64,000 bases of DNA from Mycobacterium sp. DL99. Lineage in GTDB: Bacteria > Actinomycetota > Actinomycetes > Mycobacteriales > Mycobacteriaceae. Of the stretch, positions 1 to 9,044 are shown piece after piece. The stretch spans positions 5,853,565-5,917,564 of the forward strand of contig NZ_SJOM01000007.1 in NCBI RefSeq assembly GCF_004762045.1. Reading direction: 5' to 3'. The notes under the pieces were generated by a model. It made no database searches, was not told where the DNA came from, and saw only the letters and a list, made by a program, of their open reading frames with translations. Positions within the stretch are counted from its first letter, which is position 1. Each line of letters begins with the position of its first letter. Made by a program: the position numbers and the translations under genes.

Positions 1-363
1 CTGGGCCAGCTTGGCCGCCCACTCGTCGTAGTGCCCGCCGTTGATGACGACCAGCTGCGCGCCCTGGAACTTGGCCGCATCCGCGGGCGAAGGTTCGAAG
101 TCGTGCGGATCGACCGACGACCCGGCCACCACCGTGGTCACCTTGGCGCAGTCACCGCCCAGCGCCGACACGATGTCGCCCCACTGATCGACGCTGACAA
201 CCACGTTGACCGGTGTGGTCACGCAGTTCCCGCCGGACTCGGGCTGTTGAGCCCCTTCGGAGGCGCAGGCGGCAAGGGCAAATGGGGTGGCCAGCAGCAA
301 CGCGGTTGCCATGGCGCGGAGATTCAGGGGCGGGAGCACGGCGATAACGATAACCGTTTGCAT
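1..363 (-). CDS. ZnuA-type zinc/manganese ABC transporter substrate-binding lipoprotein (partial, runs off the left edge)
   Basis: Reading leftwards, about 121 N-terminal residues are visible. A hydrophobic leader ends in a lipobox (LAAC), so the protein should be lipid-anchored outside the membrane. The mature part has the cluster A-I metal-binding fold: VVSVDQWGDIVSALGG, then the DPHDFEPSPAD loop whose His is the first metal ligand in ZnuA/TroA proteins, then VVINGGHYDEW. It is divergent from a CobW gene across a Zur-like box, which favours zinc as substrate. The start is uncertain: ATG at 363 or an in-frame ATG at 312, neither with a clear RBS. The C-terminal lobe and presumably znuCB lie outside the window. 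Confidence 0.82.
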   Translation of the reverse strand, partial: MQTVIVIAVLPPLNLRAMATALLLATPFALAACASEGAQQPESGGNCVTTPVNVVVSVDQWGDIVSALGGDCAKVTTVVAGSSVDPHDFEPSPADAAKFQGAQLVVINGGHYDEWAAKLAQ

Positions 364-393
364 TAGCAGATGCACGCCCGGATGATGATTTAT

Positions 394-408
394 TGAAAAT
401 CGTTTTCA
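394..408. promoter_or_regulatory. Zur-like operator between the ZnuA-type and CobW genes
   Basis: Perfect TGAAAA-N3-TTTTCA inverted repeat lying 30 nt from the leftward start and 12 nt from the rightward ATG. It resembles mycobacterial Zur boxes and sits between a zinc-uptake lipoprotein and a CobW GTPase, both typical Zur targets. It probably represses both directions when zinc is sufficient. Confidence 0.75.
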
Positions 409-420
409 TTAAGGAGTGCG

Positions 421-1551
421 ATGTCCGACCTGCTGCCCGTCACCGTCCTGTCCGGCTTCCTCGGCGCCGGGAAGACCACGCTTTTGAACCACATCCTGGC
501 GAACCGAGACGGCAGGCGCGTCGCCGTGATCGTCAACGACATGAGCGAGGTCAACATCGACGCCGCGCTCATCGCCGGACAGGGTCACCTCGACCGCACG
601 GAGGAGAAGCTCGTCGAGCTGACCAACGGCTGCATCTGCTGCACACTCCGCGAGGATCTGGTGGAGGCGGTCGGCGCGCTGGCGCGACAGAACCGGTTCG
701 ACCACCTGGTGATCGAGTCGACGGGGATCTCCGAGCCCATGCCGGTGGCAGCCACCTTCAGCTGGCAGTTCGAGGACGGCTTCCGGCTCGGCGAGCTGGC
801 CCGGCTGGACACGTTGGTGACCGTGGTGGACGCCTCGACCTTCCTGACCGAGGTTGTCCGCGGAGAAGGCCTGGCCGACAGGGAGCTGGCCGCCGGCGAG
901 AGCGATGCCCGCAGCATCGCCGACCTGCTCACCGATCAGGTGGAGTTCGCCGACGTCATCCTGCTCAACAAGACCGATCTGGTGAGCCCGCCGACCCTCG
1001 ACACCGTCCAAACACTGCTGCGCAGGCTGAATCCGACCGCCAAGCTCATCCGGACCGACCACGGCGTCGTCGATATCGGCGAGGTGCTGGGCACCGGGCT
1101 GTTCGACCCGGAGGCCGCCGCGCAGACGCCGGGCTGGGACGAGGAGATCGCCGACGGGCACACACCCGAAACCGAGGAGTACGGCATCAGCTCGATGACC
1201 TTCCGCTCCGACCGGCCGTTTCACCCAAAGCGCCTCGGCGACGCGCTCGGTCAGGTGACAAGGGTGTTGCGCAGCAAGGGATTCTGCTGGATCGCCAGCC
1301 GCCCGACGATCGCCGCCATCTGGTCACAGGCCGGCCCGAACCTGGTGATCGAGCCGGCGCAATACTGGTCGGGCACCGAGATCGCGCCGGGTCAGGAGAT
1401 CGTGTTCATCGGGATCAAGCTCGACCGGCACAAGGTCCACCGGCTACTCGGCGGGGCCCTGCTGACCGACGCCGAGCTGGCCCAGGGTGAGCGGGCCTGG
1501 CTCCGCTATCCCGATCCGCTACCGGCCTGGAACGTCACCCACGCGCACTGA
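421..1551 (+). CDS. CobW/COG0523-family zinc-responsive GTPase metallochaperone
   Basis: 376 aa. The G3E GTPase domain has an intact Walker A (GFLGAGKT, residues 12-19), the family's CxCC metal-binding motif (CICC, 71-74) and an NKTD base-recognition motif near residue 182. A CobW C-terminal domain follows. The start is ATG with AAGGAG 4 nt upstream. COG0523 proteins under Zur control are thought to deliver or redistribute zinc to essential enzymes during scarcity. The Zur-like box 12 nt upstream of the ATG and the divergent ZnuA support that role here. Unlike the second CobW-like gene in this window, it has all the residues needed for GTP hydrolysis. Confidence 0.88.
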   Translation: MSDLLPVTVLSGFLGAGKTTLLNHILANRDGRRVAVIVNDMSEVNIDAALIAGQGHLDRTEEKLVELTNGCICCTLREDLVEAVGALARQNRFDHLVIESTGISEPMPVAATFSWQFEDGFRLGELARLDTLVTVVDASTFLTEVVRGEGLADRELAAGESDARSIADLLTDQVEFADVILLNKTDLVSPPTLDTVQTLLRRLNPTAKLIRTDHGVVDIGEVLGTGLFDPEAAAQTPGWDEEIADGHTPETEEYGISSMTFRSDRPFHPKRLGDALGQVTRVLRSKGFCWIASRPTIAAIWSQAGPNLVIEPAQYWSGTEIAPGQEIVFIGIKLDRHKVHRLLGGALLTDAELAQGERAWLRYPDPLPAWNVTHAH

Positions 1552-2359
1552 CGGGCTTGCGTCCCCACACCTTGTGCATCGCCGCGGAGCGGTAGGCGAA
1601 GGTCGGATCCTCCAGCGCGGCCCTGGCGGCGGCCACCGCCGTCTCCGAGAGCACCCCGGCGGCCACCATGAGGTCGTCGACCTGCTGGAAGGTCTGTATG
1701 AGGAAGTGCGCCTGCCGGCTGCCACCGCGCTCCACGGTCAGCCTGCCTTCGTTGGCCACCTCGGTGAGTCCGAGTTGATCGACGTCAACCGGCAACATCG
1801 AGCCGTAGCCCAGGTTCATCACATTGGCCGCGGCCAGGAACTGCGTGCGGACGTTCAGGTAGTCCTCGTACCCCGCAGCCAGCGGATGGGTCCGGTCGAC
1901 GGGCGCGGTGGTGCTGTAGTCCGGCTCCTCGACCACGAGCCAACCGCCCGGACGCAATGCCGAAACCATGCGCCGCATCGCCGCGACGGGGTCGGGCAGG
2001 TGCAACATCAGTGTCCGGCTGTGCACCAAATCGTGACGGCCCGACTCGATTTCATCGACCGTGATGTCAAGGCGCCGTACTTCGACGCCCAACGCCGGTA
2101 GGTCGCCGAGAAAGCGGGGGTCCAGATCCGCGGCGACGACATGCCCGGACGGCCCCACGCGATCGGCCAGCCAGCGCGCCACGGATCCCGCACCTGCACC
2201 CACCTCCAGGCAGGACCAGCCGGGCGCCACACCGACGGTGTCGAAAACGCGGATCGTCCACGGATCACAGAGCGACTCGAGCACACGCAGCCGCGCCAGT
2301 TCTTCGTTCGTCTCGTAGTCGGCCGCGAAGTAGCCACCGTCCCCTGTTGCGCCTGTCAC
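1535..2359 (-). CDS. Class I SAM-dependent methyltransferase
   Basis: 274 aa. Rossmann motif I is LEVGAGAGS (residues 51-59), followed by an acidic strand end (AADLD) and a HLPDP post-motif typical of UbiE/Coq5-like small-molecule methyltransferases. The substrate is unknown. I chose GTG 2359, preceded by GGTGAG; a GTG at 2392 is also in frame. The reading frame stays open far upstream, but that stretch is antisense to bluB and is not protein-like. Its 3' end overlaps the convergent CobW gene by 17 nt. Confidence 0.8.
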   Translation of the reverse strand: MTGATGDGGYFAADYETNEELARLRVLESLCDPWTIRVFDTVGVAPGWSCLEVGAGAGSVARWLADRVGPSGHVVAADLDPRFLGDLPALGVEVRRLDITVDEIESGRHDLVHSRTLMLHLPDPVAAMRRMVSALRPGGWLVVEEPDYSTTAPVDRTHPLAAGYEDYLNVRTQFLAAANVMNLGYGSMLPVDVDQLGLTEVANEGRLTVERGGSRQAHFLIQTFQQVDDLMVAAGVLSETAVAAARAALEDPTFAYRSAAMHKVWGRKPVSARG

Positions 2360-2407
2360 CAGACCATTCTCACCATGACGGAACTCGGTCACAGACTCGC
2401 CACCCCA

Positions 2408-2413
2408 TAAGCT
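2408..2413 (+). promoter_or_regulatory. -10 box of bluB (leaderless)
   Basis: TAAGCT ends 6 nt before the GTG start, so transcription would begin at the start codon. No Shine-Dalgarno sequence is present. Confidence 0.5.
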
Positions 2414-2419
2414 CGACCC

Positions 2420-3079
2420 GTGTCTGAGCACGCCTTCAGCCCCGACGAGCGCCGTGCCGTCTACCGGGCCATCGCCGAACGTCGGGATATGCGCCGCTTC
2501 GTCCCCGGCAGCACGGTGCCGCCCGAGGTCCTCAGCCGGCTGCTGCACGCTGCCCACGCGGCGCCGAGCGTCGGCCTGATGCAGCCGTGGCGCTTCATCC
2601 GGATCACCGACGACGCGCTGCGCGGCAAGATCCACGCGCTGGTCGACGAGGAACGCATCCATACCGCCGACGCACTCGGCACCCGCGGCGATGAATTCCT
2701 GGCATTGAAGGTCGAAGGCATCCTCGACTGCGCCGAACTGTTCGTCGTCGCACTCGGCGAAAACCGCGACCGACACATCTTCGGCCGCCGTACGCTGCCG
2801 CAGATGGACCTGGCCTCGGTGTCCTGCGCCATCGAGAACATGTGGCTGGCCGCCCGCGCCGAGGGCCTCGGCATGGGCTGGGTGTCGATATTCAAGCCGC
2901 TGCCCCTGGCCCAACTCATGGGCATGCCCGCCGACGCGGAACCCGTCGCGATCCTGTGTCTGGGCCCGGTACCCGAATTCCCGGACCGGCCGGTGCTGGA
3001 GATCGAGCACTGGACAACTGCACGCCCGCTGCCCGAATTCGTGGCCGAGAACGGCTGGCCGAGCGAGGCATCGCCTTAG
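2420..3079 (+). CDS. bluB: BluB, 5,6-dimethylbenzimidazole synthase
   Basis: 219 aa nitroreductase-fold flavoprotein. BluB breaks down FMNH2 with O2 to make 5,6-dimethylbenzimidazole, the lower ligand of cobalamin. The N-terminal RRDMRRF motif (Asp23) and GMGWVSI (Ser156) correspond to the Asp and Ser reported as essential in S. meliloti BluB, and they distinguish it from general nitroreductases. The GTG start is read from a probable leaderless promoter. It lies 9 nt upstream of pxpA, which has its own -10-like box. With two cobalamin riboswitches in the window it adds to a local B12 theme. Confidence 0.88.
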   Translation: MSEHAFSPDERRAVYRAIAERRDMRRFVPGSTVPPEVLSRLLHAAHAAPSVGLMQPWRFIRITDDALRGKIHALVDEERIHTADALGTRGDEFLALKVEGILDCAELFVVALGENRDRHIFGRRTLPQMDLASVSCAIENMWLAARAEGLGMGWVSIFKPLPLAQLMGMPADAEPVAILCLGPVPEFPDRPVLEIEHWTTARPLPEFVAENGWPSEASP

Positions 3080-3082
3080 GCT
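3077..3082 (+). promoter_or_regulatory. -10 box of pxpA (leaderless)
   Basis: TAGGCT ends 6 nt before the GTG start of the LamB/YcsF gene. Its first bases overlap the stop codon of bluB. Confidence 0.5.
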
Positions 3083-3088
3083 GGGCAG

Positions 3089-3850
3089 GTGGCTACCTCC
3101 GTCGATCTCAATGCCGATCTCGGTGAGAGCTTCGGGGCGTGGAAACTCGGTGACGACGAGGCCATGCTCGGCCTGGTCACCAGCGCCAACGTGGCCTGCG
3201 GTTTCCACGCCGGCGACCCCACGCTTCTGTTGCGAACGTGCCGCGAGGCCGCGGCCCGGGGTGTCCGCGTCGGCGCCCAGGTGAGCTACCGGGACCTGGC
3301 CGGATTCGGCAGGCGCTTCATCGACGTCACCCCCGAGGACCTGACCGCCGACGTGATCTATCAGATCGGCGCGCTGCAGGGCATCGCCCATGTCGCGGGT
3401 ACGACGGTGACCTACGTGAAACCCCATGGCGCGCTGTACAACACAATCGTCAGCCACCCCGAACAGGCCGCCGCCGTGGCGGCCGCGGTGGCAGCGGTGG
3501 ACGCCGGACTGCCGGTGCTCGGCCTGTCGGGTTCAGCGTTCTTCGAGGAGGCCGGGCGGCGCGGGCTGCGCACCGTGGCCGAGGCCTTCGCCGACCGCGC
3601 CTACCAACCCGACGGCACGCTGGTGTCGCGACGCGACCCCGGCGCCGTACTGCACGATGCCTCGGAGATCGCCGAACGAGTGGCGGGCATGGTTATGCGG
3701 AGACACGTCACCGCCGTGGACGGATCCGTCATCCCCGTCACGGTGGAATCGGTTTGCGTACACGGTGATTCACCGGGAGCCGTCGAGATCACCACGGCGG
3801 TGCGCGAGCGTCTGTCCGCCGAAGGGGTCACACTGAGCGCGTTCTGCTGA
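3089..3850 (+). CDS. pxpA: LamB/YcsF family protein, 5-oxoprolinase subunit A
   Basis: 253 aa. It starts with the family signature [13 protein letters not shown], then [11 protein letters not shown] near residue 37 and VKPHGALYN in the middle, all hallmarks of PxpA. In PxpABC this subunit takes part in ATP-dependent opening of 5-oxoproline to glutamate. The PxpB and PxpC subunits are normally adjacent but are not in this window, so the complex must be completed elsewhere. GTG start, leaderless promoter. Confidence 0.85.
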   Translation: MATSVDLNADLGESFGAWKLGDDEAMLGLVTSANVACGFHAGDPTLLLRTCREAAARGVRVGAQVSYRDLAGFGRRFIDVTPEDLTADVIYQIGALQGIAHVAGTTVTYVKPHGALYNTIVSHPEQAAAVAAAVAAVDAGLPVLGLSGSAFFEEAGRRGLRTVAEAFADRAYQPDGTLVSRRDPGAVLHDASEIAERVAGMVMRRHVTAVDGSVIPVTVESVCVHGDSPGAVEITTAVRERLSAEGVTLSAFC

Positions 3851-3875
3851 CAGGTTCGCCTGGCATGATGGCCGC

Positions 3876-4877
3876 GTGGTGGCGAACCCGGCGGTGACGC
3901 GGTGGCGGCCGAGTTCCATGCAGGTTCTCGTGGCCGGCATCATCGCGTTGGCCCTGGCCGGCACCACGCTGCGGGCGTTTGTCGAGGGCACCCCCGATGT
4001 GTCGACGGCGGCCACGGTGTTCTGCGGCGTGTTCGTCCAAGCGCTGCCGTTCCTGGCACTCGGCGTGGTGATCAGCGGGCTTATCGCGGTCTTCGTGACG
4101 CCCGAGCGTCTGGCCCGCTGGCTTCCCCGACGTCGCAGCACGGCAATCCTGGCCGCCGGGGTCGGCGGTGCGGCACTCCCCGGCTGCGAATGCGGTTCAG
4201 TGCCGGTGGCGCGCAGGCTCTTCGGCGACGACACCCGGGACGGCACCGTGGGCGCGGCCGCGCTGACATTCATGCTTGCGGCACCGGCCATCAACCCCGT
4301 TGTGCTGGTGGCGACCGCCGTCGCGTTCCCCGGACACCCGCAGATGGTCGCCGCCCGGTGTGCGGCATCACTGCTCACCGCGCTGATCATGGGTGCGCTC
4401 TGGGCCCGGTTCGGCAGCCCGGACTGGATCACCCGTCGCCTACCCAAGCCGCACGACGGCGAGAGTTCCCGGTGGGCCGTGTTCACCGAAGCGGCACGTC
4501 ACGACTTCCTTTCGGCGGCCTCCTATCTGGTCGTCGGTGCGGCTGCCGCGGCCGCCCTGCACGTGCTGGTTCCGCTATGGGTGTACGAACACCTGGCAGG
4601 GCAGATCGTGCTGGGGGTGATCACCATGGCGGCGCTGGCGGTGGTGCTGGCGTTGTGCTCGGAAGCGGACGCCTTCGTCGCGGCCAGCCTGACCATGCTG
4701 CCGCTGCTGCCGCGGCTGGTGTTCCTGGTGGTCGGGCCGGCTGTCGATCTCAAGTTGTTCGCGATGCAGGCCGGAATGTTCGGCCGCGCGTTCGCCGTCC
4801 GGTTCGCACCCACCACCCTCGTGGTCGCCACCCTGGTCGCGACCGGCGTCGGCCTGCTGATCCTGGGGCCACAATGA
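3876..4877 (+). CDS. UPF0718 (DUF318) family permease
   Basis: 333 aa, about eight hydrophobic segments in two halves. It has the family's cysteine motif PGCECGSVPVAR near residue 106 and a second-half LCSEADAFVAAS motif. These permeases are uncharacterised; Bacillus relatives are linked to zinc limitation, and substrates proposed include metals or metal complexes. The last codons overlap the following gene (ATGA), and the same two-gene pairing is seen in many bacteria. The start is GTG at 3876 or the next codon; a CATGAT box 6 nt upstream may be a leaderless promoter. Confidence 0.82.
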   Translation: MVANPAVTRWRPSSMQVLVAGIIALALAGTTLRAFVEGTPDVSTAATVFCGVFVQALPFLALGVVISGLIAVFVTPERLARWLPRRRSTAILAAGVGGAALPGCECGSVPVARRLFGDDTRDGTVGAAALTFMLAAPAINPVVLVATAVAFPGHPQMVAARCAASLLTALIMGALWARFGSPDWITRRLPKPHDGESSRWAVFTEAARHDFLSAASYLVVGAAAAAALHVLVPLWVYEHLAGQIVLGVITMAALAVVLALCSEADAFVAASLTMLPLLPRLVFLVVGPAVDLKLFAMQAGMFGRAFAVRFAPTTLVVATLVATGVGLLILGPQ

Positions 4878-5590
4878 GCCGCGAGACCGAGAACGCTCTG
4901 CTGCTGCTGATCGGGGTCAGCACCGCGATCATCACCATTTCCGGTGCATACACCCGGTACGTCAAGCCGGGGCTGTTGCCCTACCTCGCCGCGACCGCGG
5001 TGTTGCTCATCGCGCTGGCCCTCGCCGCGATCGTGCGCGATATCCGGCACGGCCGTCGCGAGGACGGGACGGACGAAGCTCATGATCATCCGCACTCCCC
5101 CGGCGTCGCGTGGCTACTGCTGGTCCCGATCGCGCTGCTGGCCTTCGTCGTACCCCCGGCGATACGTCCCGACGCCGCATCGGTGACCGCGGTATCCACC
5201 GATGTGCTGCGCCGTCCGTTTCCGCCGCTGCCCGACGGCACTGCTCCGGAGATCTCCCTGCCCGACGCACTGATCCGCGTGGCGCAGGACTCCGCGGGCA
5301 CCCTGGACAACCGCACGATCACTGTCACCGGGTTCACGATGCGCGACGGTGACCGCAGCGACCTGGCCCGGGTGGTGATCATCTGCTGCGCGGCCGATGC
5401 TCAGCTGGCCCGCATTCGTCTCTCCGGGCCTGCGGCGGCTCAGGCGGCCGGTTATCCGGACGACACCTGGATCAAGGTGGTGGGCACGATCCCTGCGGGA
5501 CAAAGCGATTCGAGCCGGCGCACCATCCCGACGATGACGGCCATGAGTATGGCGCGCACCGATCCCCCGGCACGTCCCTACGCCTATTGA
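4874..5590 (+). CDS. TIGR03943 (DUF1980) family membrane protein, partner of the UPF0718 permease
   Basis: 238 aa. There are two N-terminal membrane segments, a His/Asp-rich linker (HDHPHSP) that could bind metal, a third hydrophobic segment, then a soluble domain with ITVTGFTMR, VIICCAADAQ and WIKVVG. That domain order and the CC motif are typical of TIGR03943. Its start codon overlaps the permease stop by 4 nt, implying coupled translation and one complex. The 3' end meets the convergent FhuF-like gene with only 3 nt between. Confidence 0.8.
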   Translation: MSRETENALLLLIGVSTAIITISGAYTRYVKPGLLPYLAATAVLLIALALAAIVRDIRHGRREDGTDEAHDHPHSPGVAWLLLVPIALLAFVVPPAIRPDAASVTAVSTDVLRRPFPPLPDGTAPEISLPDALIRVAQDSAGTLDNRTITVTGFTMRDGDRSDLARVVIICCAADAQLARIRLSGPAAAQAAGYPDDTWIKVVGTIPAGQSDSSRRTIPTMTAMSMARTDPPARPYAY

Positions 5591-5593
5591 GGC

Positions 5594-6259
5594 CTACCCG
5601 CGTGGCCGCGCGAGTCCACAATCACCACACTTCGATCCGCCCGGTACGCGGTAGTACAGGCAACAGCTGCGCCGGCGGAACGCCCACCCGGTCAGGACGC
5701 CGGTGCCGGCCAGATCCCCGGTGGCCAACAGCGATTCGGCGACTCCGCGGAGGTCGTCATCCAATTCCGGTCTAGCTCGGGCCAGGTCGGCCGCCGCGGC
5801 GACCAGGGCGGCCGCGGCATTGCCGTAGAGCAGCCGCGTTGCCATCTTGACCCGTAGCCCGGCGGCCAGTGGTTCGAGGTGTTCGGTGATCACCGTCTGG
5901 TACAGCTGCTGTACCAGCGGACGACGGCCGTCGACGGGTCCTCCCACCGGCACCGGCAGCCTGAGCTCGGTACGGGCGGCATGGCGCTGCAGATCGGTGA
6001 GGTCCGGCAGCACACCGTATTGCAGCGCACAGGCCAGCAGCGGCGACCACAAGCGAGAGGCGTGACTGAACTGGACCAGGGACGCACCGATGCGTAGATC
6101 CGTCGTATCACTGCGTGCGGCGGTCGAGGCGACGAGGTCGGCGCAGCCCTGCTCGTAACAACGGTGCACCGGAATCCAGTCGCCCGGATCCCCGCCGACG
6201 GTGATAGCGAAGAAGCCTCCGTACGAGGCGATTTCGCTGAGTTCGTCACCGATGTTCAC
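5594..6259 (-). CDS. FhuF-like (2Fe-2S) reductase family protein
   Basis: 221 aa. The C-terminus carries CC-x10-C-x2-C (Cys199, 200, 211, 214), the exact cysteine pattern that holds the [2Fe-2S] cluster in the ferric-siderophore reductase FhuF. The N-terminal two-thirds is the helical FhuF/IucA-like domain. It is the last gene of the riboswitch-led ABC operon and overlaps the ATPase by 4 nt. Known FhuF proteins reduce ferric siderophores in the cytosol. The cobalamin riboswitch suggests that here the electron acceptor could instead be a corrinoid, or that the transporter handles an iron chelate; this is inference. Confidence 0.8.
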   Translation of the reverse strand: MNIGDELSEIASYGGFFAITVGGDPGDWIPVHRCYEQGCADLVASTAARSDTTDLRIGASLVQFSHASRLWSPLLACALQYGVLPDLTDLQRHAARTELRLPVPVGGPVDGRRPLVQQLYQTVITEHLEPLAAGLRVKMATRLLYGNAAAALVAAAADLARARPELDDDLRGVAESLLATGDLAGTGVLTGWAFRRRSCCLYYRVPGGSKCGDCGLARPRG

Positions 6260-7041
6260 GGCCTCACCCCCACCTTGGGCGGGACGGTGACCTGCGGTCT
6301 GCCGGTATCGGCATCGAGGGTGATCCGGGCCTCGACCCCGTACACGTCGGACAGCAGCCCCTCGGTGAGCACATCGGCCGGCGGGCCGACGGCGACCAGC
6401 CCTCCATCGTCGAGCACGCAGATCCGGTCGCAGTAAGCCGCAGCAAGATTCAGATCGTGCAACGCGGCGACCACCGTCGCACCGGTCTCCCGCAGCAGGT
6501 GCAGGGCCTCGTGTTGATGTCGCAGATCGAGGTGGTTGGTGGGTTCGTCGAGCACGATCACCTCGGTGCGCTGCGCCAGCGCACGGGCGATGAGCACGCG
6601 TTGCTTCTGCCCTCCCGACAGCCGGCCGTAGCCAGCCCCGCTCAGCTCCGCGACGTCCAGTGCCGCCAGCGCCGCGCCGACGATCTGCCGGTCCTCACGG
6701 TTGTCGGCCTCGAAGGATCGCTTGTACGGTGTGCGCCCCATCGCCACCATGTCGAACACTGTGAGCTCGAAATCGCCGGTGGCTTCCTGCAATACGGCCG
6801 CGACCCAGCGCGCGGCCTGCTTGCCCGGCAGCTTCCACACATCGGTGCCGTCGACCAGCACCCGTCCGGCACTCGGCCGCTGCGCCCGGTACAACGTGCG
6901 CAGCAGTGTGGTCTTGCCCGCGCCGTTGGGACCCACGACGGCCAGCATCTCACCCGGGGCGACCGACAACGAGACATCGGCGATCAACGGTGTTCCGCGC
7001 ACCGACACCGAGACCGCCTCGAATGACACTGCCGCCGTCAT
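6256..7041 (-). CDS. ABC transporter ATP-binding protein, FecE/BtuD type
   Basis: 261 aa. Walker A is GPNGAGKTT (37-45), the ABC signature LSGGQKQR starts at 141, and Walker B VIVLDEPT is near 164, followed by a D-loop and an H-loop His (ALHDLNLA). It belongs to the siderophore/heme/vitamin B12 importer class. ATG 7041 overlaps the permease stop by 4 nt; an upstream in-frame ATG at 7068 lies inside the permease gene and is less likely. It should power the adjacent FecCD permease. Confidence 0.9.
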   Translation of the reverse strand: MTAAVSFEAVSVSVRGTPLIADVSLSVAPGEMLAVVGPNGAGKTTLLRTLYRAQRPSAGRVLVDGTDVWKLPGKQAARWVAAVLQEATGDFELTVFDMVAMGRTPYKRSFEADNREDRQIVGAALAALDVAELSGAGYGRLSGGQKQRVLIARALAQRTEVIVLDEPTNHLDLRHQHEALHLLRETGATVVAALHDLNLAAAYCDRICVLDDGGLVAVGPPADVLTEGLLSDVYGVEARITLDADTGRPQVTVPPKVGVRP

Positions 7042-8057
7042 GTCACGGCCTTCCGCCGCATCAGCCACAGGAAGAACGGCCCGCCGGCGAGCGCGGTCAG
7101 AATCCCCACCGGCAGTTCCTCCGGCGCGGCCACGGTGCGAGCCACGATGTCACACAGCACCAGAAACGCCGCGCCCAACAAGGCGGCGGCCGGCAGCGCT
7201 CGACGGTGATCAGCACCGACCAGCAGACGCACCACATGCGGCATGATCAGCCCGACGAACCCGATCGTGCCACTGACCGCGACCATGGCCCCGACCATGA
7301 GCGCCACGACCAAGAACATTCCCGCCCGGAACCGGTGCACGTCGAGCCCGAGCGAAGCGGCCGCCTCCTCGCCGGTGTAGAGCAGGTTCAGTGATCTGGT
7401 GAAGGCCAGCAGCACCACCACGCCGATGAACACCGCCACGGCGGGCACCCACACCATGCGCCAGGTGGCGCCGCCCAGGCCGCCGAGCATCCACCGCACA
7501 GCCGCCTGGGTCTTGTGCGGATCGTCCGAGGTGACGATCAGCAGACTGGCCAACGCGGACAGCACTTCGGCCACCGCGACGCCGGCCAGGATCAACCGCG
7601 CGGTCGTCATCCTCCCGCCCGAGCGGGCCAGGAAGTACACCGCGACGAGCGCGAGGAAGGCTCCCAGGAACGCCGCCAGCGGCACGGTGAACACCTGCAA
7701 CGCGCCGGCGCCGAACACCAGGATCACCACGGCACCGACCGACGCTCCCGAGGAGACACCCAGCAGCATGGGATCGGCGAGCGGATTGCGCACCACCGCC
7801 TGCAGCGCCATACCGCACGCCGCCAGGCCGGCACCGACCACCGCGCCCAGGACCACCCGAGGTAGCCGGGCGTCGATCACGATGGATTCCCTTGCCGCAG
7901 GCCAACTCTGCTCGACGAGGCCCGGGTGGACGGCGTGCAACACGATGGCCCACACCTGTCCCGGCGGGATGGACACCGAGCCGATTGCCACACCGGCGGT
8001 CATCGCCATCAGCAACAACCCGGCCAGCGCAGCCAGGGTCAGGCGGTAGGGCGTCAC
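7038..8057 (-). CDS. ABC transporter permease, FecCD/BtuC family
   Basis: 339 aa with about ten membrane helices. It contains the family landmarks RLPRVVLGAVVGAGLA near residue 64, NPLADPMLLGVSSGA, and the cytoplasmic GFVGLIMPHVVRLLVG loop that contacts the ATPase. It probably forms a homodimer transporting corrinoids or metal chelates. It overlaps both neighbours by 4 nt, so SBP, permease and ATPase are translationally coupled. Confidence 0.9.
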   Translation of the reverse strand: MTPYRLTLAALAGLLLMAMTAGVAIGSVSIPPGQVWAIVLHAVHPGLVEQSWPAARESIVIDARLPRVVLGAVVGAGLAACGMALQAVVRNPLADPMLLGVSSGASVGAVVILVFGAGALQVFTVPLAAFLGAFLALVAVYFLARSGGRMTTARLILAGVAVAEVLSALASLLIVTSDDPHKTQAAVRWMLGGLGGATWRMVWVPAVAVFIGVVVLLAFTRSLNLLYTGEEAAASLGLDVHRFRAGMFLVVALMVGAMVAVSGTIGFVGLIMPHVVRLLVGADHRRALPAAALLGAAFLVLCDIVARTVAAPEELPVGILTALAGGPFFLWLMRRKAVT

Positions 8058-9025
8058 ACGAACCGGTCCGGGTGCAGCTGCCGGGCCAGGGTGTCCACCG
8101 CCCCGCCCACCCGCACGCCGACCACCACCGAGGACAACGGGAGCACCGCGAACCGCTGGTGCTGGACCGCCGGAACATGCTGCAGCAGAGGATGTTCAGT
8201 GAGGAATTTCTTCTTGTCGGCGACCGGCTGGTCTCCGTAGTCGTAGATCACGATGACTTCGGGCGCGCGTTCGGCGAATTGTTCGAACGATACGTCGCCC
8301 CATACCTTCGGGACATCGGCGAACACGTTGACGCCGCCGGCCGCCTCGATCATCAGGTTGCCGATGCCCTTACCGCCCGAAGTGAACACGGTCGCCTCAC
8401 CGCTGTCGTAGACCGCGACCCGTACGGGTTGCGCGCCACGCAGCTTCGCTTCGGTCTGCGCCAGCTCGCGATGCAGCTTCTCGATCTGCTGCTCAGCCCG
8501 GTCCGTGATTCCGAAAATGGTTCCGATGTTTCGCATTTCGTCATCCAAGGTGGAGATGGTGACGGGCTCGGACCGGCAATCCTCGATGTTGAGGTAGGTG
8601 TGAACCCCGGCATCGGTCAGCCGTTGCCTGCCGCGGCCCTCCTTCTCGTCGAACGCGCTGTCCCAGCCGCCGTAGACGAAGTCGGGTTCGACAGCCAGCA
8701 GCGACTCGTAGGACGGGTATTCCTTGGCCAGCACCGGAACGCTGTCGTAGGCAGTCTGGTATTCGGGCAGGATCCGGTCGTCGAGGTAGGACGTGCCGAC
8801 CATGGATTCTTCGAGCCCCAGAGCCAGCAGCGTCTCGATCGCATGCTGATTGAGCGCGACCGCGCGGGCCGGCGGCCGGTCATAGGTGGCGCTGACGCCG
8901 CAATTGTCGACAGTGACCGGGAATCCCGGTGGGACGTCACCGTCGGCGTCGGGCGCTGCGGTCGAGGCGCACCCCGATACCAGTAGCGCTGACGCCAGTC
9001 CGGCGGTCAGCCAACGTGCAGCCAT
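8054..9025 (-). CDS. ABC transporter substrate-binding lipoprotein, BtuF/FepB-like
   Basis: 323 aa. The signal peptide ends in a lipobox, LLVSGC (Cys19), then comes a two-lobed TroA-type binding protein. Conserved segments include RAVALNQHAIETLLALGL, EPDFVYGGW and APEVIVIYDYG. ATG 9025 has GGATGGG 7 nt upstream; ATG 9037 is in frame but has no spacing to a Shine-Dalgarno. The cobalamin riboswitch in its leader argues that the ligand is cobalamin or another corrinoid, although by sequence alone a ferric siderophore is also possible. Confidence 0.85.
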   Translation of the reverse strand: MAARWLTAGLASALLVSGCASTAAPDADGDVPPGFPVTVDNCGVSATYDRPPARAVALNQHAIETLLALGLEESMVGTSYLDDRILPEYQTAYDSVPVLAKEYPSYESLLAVEPDFVYGGWDSAFDEKEGRGRQRLTDAGVHTYLNIEDCRSEPVTISTLDDEMRNIGTIFGITDRAEQQIEKLHRELAQTEAKLRGAQPVRVAVYDSGEATVFTSGGKGIGNLMIEAAGGVNVFADVPKVWGDVSFEQFAERAPEVIVIYDYGDQPVADKKKFLTEHPLLQHVPAVQHQRFAVLPLSSVVVGVRVGGAVDTLARQLHPDRFV

Positions 9026-9044
9026 GGGCGTACCCATCCTCTCC

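Noticed and set aside
2360-3457. N-terminal extension of the methyltransferase to 640 aa
   Set aside because: The added part is antisense to bluB and the start of pxpA; the methyltransferase fold begins just after GTG 2359.
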